From Ravibacter arvi (GTDB taxonomy: Bacteria; Bacteroidota; Bacteroidia; Cytophagales; Spirosomataceae), in contig NZ_BAABEY010000036.1 of the NCBI RefSeq assembly GCF_039540405.1, forward strand, positions 124,001 through 188,000: 64,000 nt of DNA, read 5' to 3'. The translations under genes were made by a program, and so were the position numbers. Positions 24,623 to 32,610 of the stretch are shown here, in pieces. Numbering within the stretch: position 1 is the first letter of the stretch; the number at the start of each line of letters is the position of its first letter. The notes below the pieces were generated by a model, which searched no databases, had not been told where the DNA came from, and saw only the letters and a program-made list of their open reading frames with translations.

Positions 24623-26974
24623 ATGATGAGTAACAAAAAAAATCCGGGGCTGTCCAGGCGCAGCTTTCTTGGTTCCGCAGCATTGGTTTCTTCCGGGTTG
24701 CTTTGGGGCGGTAAATCATTTGCCGCCGGCGCGTTGACGGCAAGAAATCTGAAGCTTCCGGTAAGTTTTCCCCATTTCCCGAGCCGTCTGCATGCCTTTG
24801 TATGGCGGAACTGGAACCTCGTCCCAACCACAAAACTGGCGCAGGTGACCGGCGCTACGGAGCAGCAAATTCTGGGACTTGGAAAATCAATGGGCCTGGC
24901 CTCGCCGACACCCGTTACGGCCGAGCAGTGGAGCCGGAGCTACATCACCATTATAAGGCGGAACTGGCACCTGCTGCCTAAATCACAGTTAAAAGACCTT
25001 CTGGGGTGGTCGGAAGAACATCTGGAATTTACGCTCCAGGAGGACGACTTTCTCTACATCAAGCTGGGCAGTATCAAACCCGATTGCGACCCGGTAAAGT
25101 GGGAGACGTTATCCGGTGAGCCTGCAAAGAAGGAGCTATGGATCAATAAGATAATAAAAGAAGAGTTCCCGGCTTCGGCAGCCGGTAAAAAAGAACCGCT
25201 TTTCCAGTTTGTCAAAGACCTGTCGTCTCCGCCCAAAGAAAAAGTACAACCGCTCCAGTCGGGGTTTGCGCCGCGTTACGGGTACGGGTATTTCACACTT
25301 TTCGGCGATCCGCTGCTGGATGCCGAGATCGATCCCTATCCCGACGGCTACCTGGAGCGAATGGCGGCATCGGGCCTTGACGGTACCTGGATGCACATCG
25401 TACTGAGCAAACTGACGCCCTTCCCATGGGATCCGGCCTTGAGCAAAGACTGGGAGAAACGTCTCGAAAACCTCCGGAAACTGGTTGAGAAAAGTAAAAA
25501 ACACGGTATCGGTATTTACCTCTATCTCAATGAGCCAAGGTACCAGCCCCTGGCATTCTACGAAAAATACCCGCAATTCAAAGGGGTTACGCGCGGCAAA
25601 TATGCTGCGCTTTGTACGAGCGTACCGGAAGTGCAGGACTACCTCGTTGACTCCATCGCCAGGATCGTTTCGGTTGTCCCTGACCTGGCGGGGTTCTTTT
25701 CCATTACCGCTTCGGAGAACCCTACCAACTGCTGGTCGCATTTTGAGGGCGCCAAATGCCCCAGGTGTAGCGTCAAAGGACCTGAGAAGGTAATTGCAGA
25801 GCTGAATACGCTTTACGACAAAGGCATTAAAAAAGGGGTGGAAATGTACAAAAGTAATGGCCATGCTGGTTACACCGGAAGGGGACCGCGTCTTATTGCC
25901 TGGGATTGGGGCTGGAAAGACGGATGGGCTGACGGAATCGTACCCGGCCTTCCTAAAGAAGCCTCCCTGATGAGTGTGAGCGAGTGGGATCTGCCGATCC
26001 GGCGTGGCGGGATCGACGGCAAGGTGGGGGAATACTCCATTTCAGCAGTAGGGCCGGGGCCCCGGGCGAAGCGGCACTGGGAGGTGGCCCGGAAGAACGG
26101 ACTTCGCATCATTGCCAAAATACAGGCCGGCACTACCTGGGAATGCGGAGGGGTACCTTATGTGCCCGCGCTCGAAAACGTGGCTCAGCATGCCGTCAAC
26201 CTGAGAGGCGAAAAGGTGAGCGGACTCATGACCGGCTGGACGCTGGGCGGTTATCCCGGGTCACCCAACCTGGAAGTCGTTTCGGTAGTAGGAAGCGATG
26301 CCGATATTTCGGTAAAGGAGGCTATGACCAAGGTAGCGCTCAGGCGCTACGGAGCGGCGGCCCACGATATGGTGGACGCGTGGTACGGTTTCAGCAAAGC
26401 CTACCGCGAATTTCCTTATCACATAGGAGTGGTGTACAACGCGCCTGTCCACTCAGGACCGGCCAACCTGCTTTGGGAGAAACCGACCGGCTATAATTCT
26501 ACTATGGTGGGTATCGGGTACGATGATCTGGCGCATTGGCGGGCCATTTACCCGGAAGAGATATTTATCAACCAGCTTTATAAAGTTGCCGACGGCTTTG
26601 AAGAATCCCTGAAAGTTTTGCGCACGAAGGTGAAAGGAAAGTCGCTGAAGGCGCATGAGAAATATGAGTTGGAGCGTGAAATGCGAATTGCCGAAACGGT
26701 AGGCGTCCTGTATAGAAGCGTCGCCAATCAATCGGATTTTATCCGGCATCGTGACCGTCTGCAGACCGGCGAAGACAAAGCATCCGTAAAGGCACGGCTG
26801 AAGGAACTGCTTAACGACGAAATTAAGCTCGCCCGCCGTTTGTTTGCGCTACAGTCTGCCGATTCCCGGATTGGCTTTGAAGCCAGCAACCACTATTTCT
26901 ATGTCCCGGACGATTTAAAAGAAAAGGTGCTGAATTGCAGGCATTTGCTCGAGTTCTGGTTGCCTACCGTATAA
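24623..26974 (+). CDS. Tat-exported glycoside-hydrolase-like protein (paralogue 2 of 3)
   Basis: 783 residues from ATG 24623 (another ATG at 24626); an upstream in-frame ATG at 24569 would overlap the previous gene and bury the signal. LSRRSFLGSAALV is a twin-arginine signal. Two similar helical units follow, WRNWNLVPTTKLAQVTG and RRNWHLLPKSQLKDLLGW, which are an internal duplication not seen in paralogues 1 and 3. The predicted barrel contains YPDGYLERMAASGLDG, ITASENPTNC with a candidate catalytic Glu, the CPRC motif and GGVPYVPALEN. The tail has ADSRIGFEASNHYFYVP. It starts about 35 bases after the lactonase gene, and paralogue 3 follows at once, so these three genes are probably one operon. 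Confidence 0.72.
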   Translation: MMSNKKNPGLSRRSFLGSAALVSSGLLWGGKSFAAGALTARNLKLPVSFPHFPSRLHAFVWRNWNLVPTTKLAQVTGATEQQILGLGKSMGLASPTPVTAEQWSRSYITIIRRNWHLLPKSQLKDLLGWSEEHLEFTLQEDDFLYIKLGSIKPDCDPVKWETLSGEPAKKELWINKIIKEEFPASAAGKKEPLFQFVKDLSSPPKEKVQPLQSGFAPRYGYGYFTLFGDPLLDAEIDPYPDGYLERMAASGLDGTWMHIVLSKLTPFPWDPALSKDWEKRLENLRKLVEKSKKHGIGIYLYLNEPRYQPLAFYEKYPQFKGVTRGKYAALCTSVPEVQDYLVDSIARIVSVVPDLAGFFSITASENPTNCWSHFEGAKCPRCSVKGPEKVIAELNTLYDKGIKKGVEMYKSNGHAGYTGRGPRLIAWDWGWKDGWADGIVPGLPKEASLMSVSEWDLPIRRGGIDGKVGEYSISAVGPGPRAKRHWEVARKNGLRIIAKIQAGTTWECGGVPYVPALENVAQHAVNLRGEKVSGLMTGWTLGGYPGSPNLEVVSVVGSDADISVKEAMTKVALRRYGAAAHDMVDAWYGFSKAYREFPYHIGVVYNAPVHSGPANLLWEKPTGYNSTMVGIGYDDLAHWRAIYPEEIFINQLYKVADGFEESLKVLRTKVKGKSLKAHEKYELEREMRIAETVGVLYRSVANQSDFIRHRDRLQTGEDKASVKARLKELLNDEIKLARRLFALQSADSRIGFEASNHYFYVPDDLKEKVLNCRHLLEFWLPTV

Positions 26975-27011
26975 CGATTACCTATTCCTGACCTTAACCT
27001 GAATATTGAAA

Positions 27012-29396
27012 ATGTCTCAACACTTCTCACGAAGGAAATTCCTGCTTTCCACGGGTTTAGGGATTGCCGGTACGACGGCCCTGAATGCCGCACCCGATAC
27101 GCCGGTTTCCGGTGGCGATCATACAATTGGAAACAAAACGGGTACAGCTCCAGATGACACGCAGACTTTTGCGGCGGAAGTGGAACGCATTCTCCCGAAA
27201 GACCAGCCCTACGGGCACCACAAGCGCATTGCCGAGGGGCCGCTGCATGTGCTTTGCCGCGACCGCGGGCAGGCAGGAACCAACGATGAATTTTCACTGG
27301 AAGGATGGCAGCTGCAATATATTTCCGGTGGCGACCAGGTAATAGAAACCGCGGTGGAGGATTTCCGCGAGTTTATGAAGGTTTCAATGGATGTGGAGAT
27401 TCCCGTCCTGAAAATTGAACCGGCCGTCCGGGCAAAGAAGAAGGGAAATCAGATCGTGGTAGGGTTAAAAGAGTACTTCCCGCAATATGCCGCGAATTTG
27501 AAAGGCCCCAAAGCCTATGCCCTGATTAAGGAGAAACAGCAATTGCTGGTGATCGGCTATGATCCTGTTGGGGTACTCCAGGGGCTTTTTTGCCTGGAAG
27601 CGCAGATGAAATTTCGGGAAGGGCCCTTCCTGGAAAAGAACCTCCGCTGGATCAGGGAGGCCGTCTACGAGCGGCGCATGGTACTTTCCGGTTTGGGGTG
27701 GATGGAGTGGCCCGATAACCAGCTCGCGCACATAGCCCACAACGGTTTCGACGGGCTTTTTACCTCTGTTTACGCTAACGCCAACGGCGACCGGACCACC
27801 CCTGAAACCTCAACCGATTTCTATGCCCGTTTAATGTACCGCATCAGGCGGCAAAGCCCCGAACGCGTACATGACCTGATCAAAAGGGCCGCCCGCTGGG
27901 GGATAAAAGTGTACACCCCGATCATTTACCAGTATACCGGCACCGCCGAAAGCGAGGCCGGGCTGCGGAAACTTGTGAAAGATATTATCAGGGAATTCCC
28001 CGAAATGGGCGGCTATGTGCTGCTGACCGAAGGGTTCTGGTACCAGAAATGGGGCGGGCTTCACGGCGCGGATGAGGCGCATGTCAAAAACTGGGCGGAC
28101 AATTGGGCCAAAGCCGTGGGCATTGTTACGGAGGAATGTCACCGCGTAAATCCCGAAACCCACATACTGGCCTGGGAGTACAACATCGATTTCAGGCCTC
28201 AAAACGTGAAACTCAAACGGTACTTTGTTCAGAAATTACCGCAAGATGCGATTCCCTCGCTAACCTGGGAGAATGGCAAAGGATTTGAGCTTGATGGCAT
28301 GCAGGGCTTTTTAAGGGACTACTCGCTGTCGCAGGTAGGGCCGGCAGAGGTCACGCAGGGGCAAATCGAGGAGGCAAACGCCCGGGGAATGAAAGTTTTT
28401 TCAAAGGTAGATACCTTCGCAAGCTGGCAGTTCGGGACCATTCCATACCTGCCTTTCCCCGGCCAATGGCGAAAGCGCTACGATGCCCTGGCAAAGTATG
28501 GCGTAAAGGGGACCATCGAAAGCTGGAGCAGCGGGTTTACCCCTAATTTTATTTCCGAGCTCCGGTACTGGACCTGTTGGAACGAATCGCTGTCGTACGA
28601 GGACCTGATCGGGAAGATGGCTTCCCGGCTGTTCGGAAAAGAACAGAAGGAGAAAGTGCTGCAAGCATGGGTACATTTTGACCAGGCAATTCGCCAGATA
28701 CCGGATACCGGTCCCAACATGGGAACCAACAACGCTATAGGTAACCCGCTTTTCTTCCAGGAGCCTCCCTTGCGCACGGCAACCTTCCATAAATCCTGGA
28801 TGGATCATAACATGTGGATGGGGTACCTCGGTGGCGAGCTTAACCCCTATTGGCCGTTCACCGTGACCAGGATGGTATTTTACCCTGATTTTACCAATAA
28901 AACCAACCGCGCGGAACAGTACGCCCGTGGTGCAACGGGTATTGTGGCGGCGCCAGGTACACCGCTTTTACCGGTATTTTTGAAGTATCTCAAAAATGCA
29001 TCGGCGGAAATGGAGAAAGGACTGAAATTGTACCGGTCTGCGGCCTTGGCCTCCCCGGAGTGGAAGCGTGCGATAGCCGTCCGTGAAGTAGTGGTGGCCG
29101 AGCACCTGCACCGCATGATGGACAGCAACGCCGCGGTCCTGGAGTTTGAAAACTACAGGCTCCAGTGGGCAGCAGCCACCGATGCCGGTAAGGCCAACTC
29201 CCTGCTGGACCAAATGGAAAAGATCCTGAAAGAAGAAATTGCACGTACCAAACTGTCGCAACTCGCAGTATCGCGCGATTCGCGTTTTGGTTTCCAGTTT
29301 GAGCAGGACTATGTGTACACGCCCTATTCGCTCAGCGAAAAAATGAAATTGCTGCAGGAAACCCTGTCGGAGCAATTGCCGGCAGCACGGAGATAG
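27012..29396 (+). CDS. Tat-exported glycoside-hydrolase-like protein (paralogue 3 of 3)
   Basis: 794 residues from ATG 27012; TTG at 27006 would add two. FSRRKFLLSTGLG is a twin-arginine signal. An N-terminal domain typical of GH20/GH67 enzymes is visible (LLVIGYDPVGVLQGLFCLE), followed by the predicted barrel with HIAHNGFDGLFTSVYANA, YVLLTEGFWYQKW containing the conserved Glu, and TIPYLPFPGQW. SRDSRFGFQFEQDYVYTP in the tail is the family signature. It lacks the CPRC motif of the other two. Similarity among the three argues for a family of enzymes acting on related periplasmic glycans or uronides. The specificity is unknown. Confidence 0.72.
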   Translation: MSQHFSRRKFLLSTGLGIAGTTALNAAPDTPVSGGDHTIGNKTGTAPDDTQTFAAEVERILPKDQPYGHHKRIAEGPLHVLCRDRGQAGTNDEFSLEGWQLQYISGGDQVIETAVEDFREFMKVSMDVEIPVLKIEPAVRAKKKGNQIVVGLKEYFPQYAANLKGPKAYALIKEKQQLLVIGYDPVGVLQGLFCLEAQMKFREGPFLEKNLRWIREAVYERRMVLSGLGWMEWPDNQLAHIAHNGFDGLFTSVYANANGDRTTPETSTDFYARLMYRIRRQSPERVHDLIKRAARWGIKVYTPIIYQYTGTAESEAGLRKLVKDIIREFPEMGGYVLLTEGFWYQKWGGLHGADEAHVKNWADNWAKAVGIVTEECHRVNPETHILAWEYNIDFRPQNVKLKRYFVQKLPQDAIPSLTWENGKGFELDGMQGFLRDYSLSQVGPAEVTQGQIEEANARGMKVFSKVDTFASWQFGTIPYLPFPGQWRKRYDALAKYGVKGTIESWSSGFTPNFISELRYWTCWNESLSYEDLIGKMASRLFGKEQKEKVLQAWVHFDQAIRQIPDTGPNMGTNNAIGNPLFFQEPPLRTATFHKSWMDHNMWMGYLGGELNPYWPFTVTRMVFYPDFTNKTNRAEQYARGATGIVAAPGTPLLPVFLKYLKNASAEMEKGLKLYRSAALASPEWKRAIAVREVVVAEHLHRMMDSNAAVLEFENYRLQWAAATDAGKANSLLDQMEKILKEEIARTKLSQLAVSRDSRFGFQFEQDYVYTPYSLSEKMKLLQETLSEQLPAARR

Positions 29397-29401
29397 GGCT
29401 G

Positions 29402-29543
29402 AGGTTTAAGGTGTGAGTTGTGAGGGGCGAGCTGTGAGGGAAAAGCTTATACCTCACAACTCAAACCTCACCCCTATTACTTACCTTTGCAACCTTGCGG
29501 GACGGGTGGGCTCATACCTCACCCCTCAAACCTCACCCCTGAT
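29402..29543. repeat. CTCACAACTCAAACCTC hairpin repeat
   Basis: GTGAGTTGTGAGG near 29412 pairs with CCTCACAACTC near 29452, and further CTCACCCCTCAAACCTCACC units run to the miaA start. The repeat overlaps the promoter-like element at 29482. Confidence 0.65.
29482..29489 (+). promoter_or_regulatory. Bacteroidota -7 element for miaA
   Basis: TACCTTTG matches the TAnnTTTG consensus of Bacteroidota housekeeping promoters. No good -33 TTTG is seen. Its position makes a TTG start at 29487 implausible and supports the start at 29544. Confidence 0.45.
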
Positions 29544-30452
29544 TTGAAAAACCAACTTATCGTTATCGCGGGGCCCACAGCGGTCGGGAAAACAGAATTT
29601 TGCCTCCGGCTGGCCGGGAAGCTGGGCGCGGAAATAGTTTCTGCCGATTCGCGCCAGTTTTTCCGGGAGCTTTCCATCGGTACCGCCAAGCCGACCGAAG
29701 CGGAGCTGGCGCGCGTCAAACATCATTTTATTAATACCCACTCCATAGCGGAGCCTTATAGTGCCGGTGATTTCGAGCGTGATGTGCTTGCTTTGCTGCC
29801 GCAGTTGTTTGAAAAAAGCCGGTATGTGATTATGACCGGGGGATCAGGATTATACATCAAGGCCGTATGCGAGGGGCTTGACGATCTGCCGCAACCTGCA
29901 GCCGGACTGCGCGAAGCCCTTACCGCCAGACTTGATACGGACGGACTGGGAGTTCTCCAGGACGAGCTCCGACGGTCAGACCCGGTGTTTTCCGCTACCG
30001 CAGAGGTTCATAACCCGCAACGTGTTGTACGGGCACTCGAAGTTTTCTACACCACGGGAAAACCGATTTCTTCCTATAAACGTAAAAACGTGGAAGAACG
30101 CCCCTTCGAACCGTTACTGATCGCACTTGACCGCGACCGTAGCGAGCTGTACAGCAGAATTGAGGCCAGAATGGATCTGATGCTGCAAAACGGGCTCGTT
30201 GAAGAAGCCCGCAGCGTGGCTCCCTACCGGCATCACCACGCCTTGCAGACCGTAGGCTACAAAGAAGTATACGGTTACCTTGACGGCCTTTATGACGAAA
30301 CGGAAATGGTCCGTCTGCTAAAACAGAATACCAGGCGTTACGCCAAGCGTCAGCTTACCTGGTTCCGTCACCAGGGCAATTTTCAATGGTTCAATGCAGA
30401 CGACGAGGCGGGAGTCCTGCGTTTCGTGGAAAGCAAAAAGCCGGCAGGATAG
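29544..30452 (+). CDS. miaA: tRNA dimethylallyltransferase
   Basis: 302 residues from a TTG start at 29544, the usual MiaA length; there is no in-frame ATG, and the upstream TTG at 29487 lies in a promoter-like element. The P-loop is AGPTAVGKTE, followed by SADSRQFFRELSIGTAKP and, further on, YIKAVCEGLDDLPQ and the family's QTVGYKE. RRYAKRQLTWFR near the C terminus is characteristic. The enzyme adds a dimethylallyl group to A37 of tRNAs that read codons starting with U. It ends 3 bases before the convergent OmpA-family gene, with no visible terminator between. Confidence 0.95.
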   Translation: MKNQLIVIAGPTAVGKTEFCLRLAGKLGAEIVSADSRQFFRELSIGTAKPTEAELARVKHHFINTHSIAEPYSAGDFERDVLALLPQLFEKSRYVIMTGGSGLYIKAVCEGLDDLPQPAAGLREALTARLDTDGLGVLQDELRRSDPVFSATAEVHNPQRVVRALEVFYTTGKPISSYKRKNVEERPFEPLLIALDRDRSELYSRIEARMDLMLQNGLVEEARSVAPYRHHHALQTVGYKEVYGYLDGLYDETEMVRLLKQNTRRYAKRQLTWFRHQGNFQWFNADDEAGVLRFVESKKPAG

Positions 30453-30455
30453 CAC

Positions 30456-31403
30456 TCACCGTATAACCAGCTCGACGCGCCTGTTCTGTGCGCGGCCTGT
30501 TTCGCTGCTATTCGACGCCAATGGTGCTGCCATACCGACGCCTACAGGCGTTAGCCGATCTGCTTTTATACCGGATTCGTTTACCAGTTTCGCCACCACT
30601 GCCTGAGCGCGTTTTTCGGAGAGGGCAATATTCTGGGCGAAATCCCCTGTGTTGTCGGTATGGCCGACAATGAGCGCTTTGACCGAGGGGTTGGCCTTCA
30701 GATAATCTGCAATTACCTTGAGGGCATCCGACGACTCCGGCTTGACAACTGCACTGGCGGTGGCGAATTGAATTCCGTAGAAAGCGTAACGGCCTTCTTT
30801 TTGTAGTCTGTCGGTAACAGCACTTACGTCTACTTTGTCGGTATCCAGTTTTTCCCGCCTTACAAAATTGATTGCGTAACGGGCTGCATTTTCGGTTCCG
30901 GCATCGCCGACGACCAGGCTGACCAGGTAGGGATTATTTTGAAATTGTCCCGAAGCAACCAGGTAAGAACCGGCCTCGCCTACCATCGCGTTCCCGATCT
31001 CGCTCGAAGAGCCTTTTACGTATTCCCTGACAAAATGCATGGGAAGGCTGCCGCATTGGGAAGTCCTGCATGAAAAAATAATCCTGAAGCCGGCTTTTTC
31101 CAGCTGGGTCTGGTAAGTGCGGAATACCTGGGTGGCGGTTACGCCGGCTGGGGCCTGGTATTCTATGAAGGTGAGGGCGCCTTCGGCAAGAGCGGGATTT
31201 TTTAATTTATCGTAGTCGACGAGTCCGGCCGCTGCAGGGTAAGTAAAGGCTTCAAACTCCTTCTGGCTGTACCCGACAATGTGAGAACCCTGGAACCTGG
31301 AAAGCAATTCATGGTCTTTGGAACCGGGAAGGTCACTTTGCGCAGAGACATGGAGTTGTGCCAGAATGGTAAAGGCAATAGCGAAAATGTGGATTGATTT
31401 CAT
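30456..31403 (-). CDS. OmpA-family outer membrane protein
   Basis: 315 residues from ATG 31403, chosen because it yields a Sec signal peptide (MKSIHIFAIAFTILAQLHVSAQ); the longer frame to 31496 adds a non-signal extension. The N-terminal 180 residues match no domain I recognise but include two nearby Cys (SCRTSQCG), possibly a disulfide. The C-terminal 110 residues are an OmpA peptidoglycan-binding domain: LIVGHTDNTGDFAQNIALS, SEKRAQAVV and GRAQNRRVELVIR with the conserved Asp and Arg. It should anchor to peptidoglycan from the outer membrane or periplasm. Confidence 0.88.
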   Translation of the reverse strand: MKSIHIFAIAFTILAQLHVSAQSDLPGSKDHELLSRFQGSHIVGYSQKEFEAFTYPAAAGLVDYDKLKNPALAEGALTFIEYQAPAGVTATQVFRTYQTQLEKAGFRIIFSCRTSQCGSLPMHFVREYVKGSSSEIGNAMVGEAGSYLVASGQFQNNPYLVSLVVGDAGTENAARYAINFVRREKLDTDKVDVSAVTDRLQKEGRYAFYGIQFATASAVVKPESSDALKVIADYLKANPSVKALIVGHTDNTGDFAQNIALSEKRAQAVVAKLVNESGIKADRLTPVGVGMAAPLASNSSETGRAQNRRVELVIR

Positions 31404-31569
31404 ATGTGGAAGAAACGCAGTTGGTATGTAGCCCGGAACAAAGGCCCCGGCTGCGGAAAGTGTGTCAGATTTTTGTTCCCGGTAGCGGCGCCGCATAGCA
31501 TCCCCGATGAGGTTTTTTGCAACAACCTTTCGCGACCGTTATGGTATTAAAACGAACGTGCCGGAAAAA

Positions 31570-32496
31570 TTAGTTTTGCTGTGCCAGCAGGTACAGGACA
31601 GCCATTCTTACGGCAACGCCGTTTTGTACCTGCTCCAGGATGATCGAATGGCCTGAATCTGCGGCATCCGAAGCCAGCTCAACCCCTCGATTGATAGGGC
31701 CCGGGTGCATGAGAACAATTTTCCTGTTCAGGTCATCGAGCATTTTCCTCGTGATGCCATAATACAGGGAGTATTCTCTCAACGAAGGAAAATACTTGAG
31801 CTGCTGCCGTTCCAGTTGAATGCGGAGCACATTGGCAACGTCGCACCATTGTAGCGCGCTTTTCACATCGTGGCTTACCTTCACGCCCAGGTTCCGGATG
31901 TATTTAGGTATCAGCGTGCTCGGACCACATACCATAATTTCGGCTCCCAGTTTCTGAAGGCAGAATATATTGGAAAGCGCTACCCGCGAATGCGTGATGT
32001 CGCCGATGATCGCAATTTTTTTGCCGGTAAGATCTCCTCCCAGGTTTTCACGCATGGAAAAGGCATCCAGCAAGCCTTGCGTCGGGTGTTCGTGGGTGCC
32101 GTCACCTGCATTTACAATATTGGCGGCAATGCGTTGTGATAAAAAATGCGGTGCTCCGGGGCTGCTGTGCCGCATTACAATCATGTCCACTTTCATCGCC
32201 AGGATGTTGTTGACGGTATCCAGCAGGGTTTCTCCTTTTTTTACGGAGCTTCCCGAAGAAGAAAAAGAAATTGTATCGGCTGACAACCGCTTTTCCGCCA
32301 GCTCGAAAGAAAGCCTTGTCCGTGTGGAATTTTCGAAAAAAATGTTCGCTATCGTGATGTCGCGCAGGGAAGGGACTTTCTTGATAGGACGGTTAATAAC
32401 TTCTTTAAACTGAGTTGCTGTTTCTAAAATGGTCTGTATGTCGTTCTCAGAAACGTTTTTGATGCCAAGAAGATGCCTAACCGAAAGTTTTGTCAT
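31570..32496 (-). CDS. pyrB: Aspartate carbamoyltransferase catalytic subunit
   Basis: 308 residues, the standard length. The carbamoyl-phosphate site is FFENSTRTRLSFE, followed by SSVKKGETLLDT with the mobile-loop Lys. Further motifs are MRHSSPGA, GDGTHEHPTQGLLDAF and HPGPINRGVE, all diagnostic. The enzyme joins carbamoyl phosphate to aspartate in pyrimidine synthesis. No pyrI regulatory-subunit gene is adjacent. A TAnnTTTG element lies 21 bases upstream on the minus strand. Confidence 0.96.
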   Translation of the reverse strand: MTKLSVRHLLGIKNVSENDIQTILETATQFKEVINRPIKKVPSLRDITIANIFFENSTRTRLSFELAEKRLSADTISFSSSGSSVKKGETLLDTVNNILAMKVDMIVMRHSSPGAPHFLSQRIAANIVNAGDGTHEHPTQGLLDAFSMRENLGGDLTGKKIAIIGDITHSRVALSNIFCLQKLGAEIMVCGPSTLIPKYIRNLGVKVSHDVKSALQWCDVANVLRIQLERQQLKYFPSLREYSLYYGITRKMLDDLNRKIVLMHPGPINRGVELASDAADSGHSIILEQVQNGVAVRMAVLYLLAQQN

Positions 32497-32516
32497 GCCT
32501 GTCCAGTAAAACTCAG

Positions 32517-32524
32517 CAAAGATA
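32517..32524 (-). promoter_or_regulatory. Bacteroidota -7 element for pyrB
   Basis: On the minus strand this reads TATCTTTG, a perfect TAnnTTTG, 20 bases before the pyrB start. No clear -33 element is visible. Confidence 0.5.
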
Positions 32525-32572
32525 CACAGAGATCTTTTTAAATGTTCGGGTCGCGTTTAAAAAGTCTCCCTG

Positions 32573-32604
32573 GTTGAGAAAAGTCCGGTAAGACTTTTCT
32601 CAAC
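32573..32604 (-). terminator. Intrinsic terminator of the susCD operon
   Basis: GTTGAGAAAAGTC and GACTTTTCTCAAC form a perfect 13-base stem with a 6-base loop, just after the susD-like stop codon on the minus strand. A T-rich stretch (GACTTTTTAAA) follows. Confidence 0.75.
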
Positions 32605-32610
32605 AGTATT

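Noticed and set aside
29487..29543. Longer miaA using TTG at 29487
   Set aside because: The extension translates a CTCACC repeat and starts within a TACCTTTG promoter-like element; the family N terminus begins after 29544.
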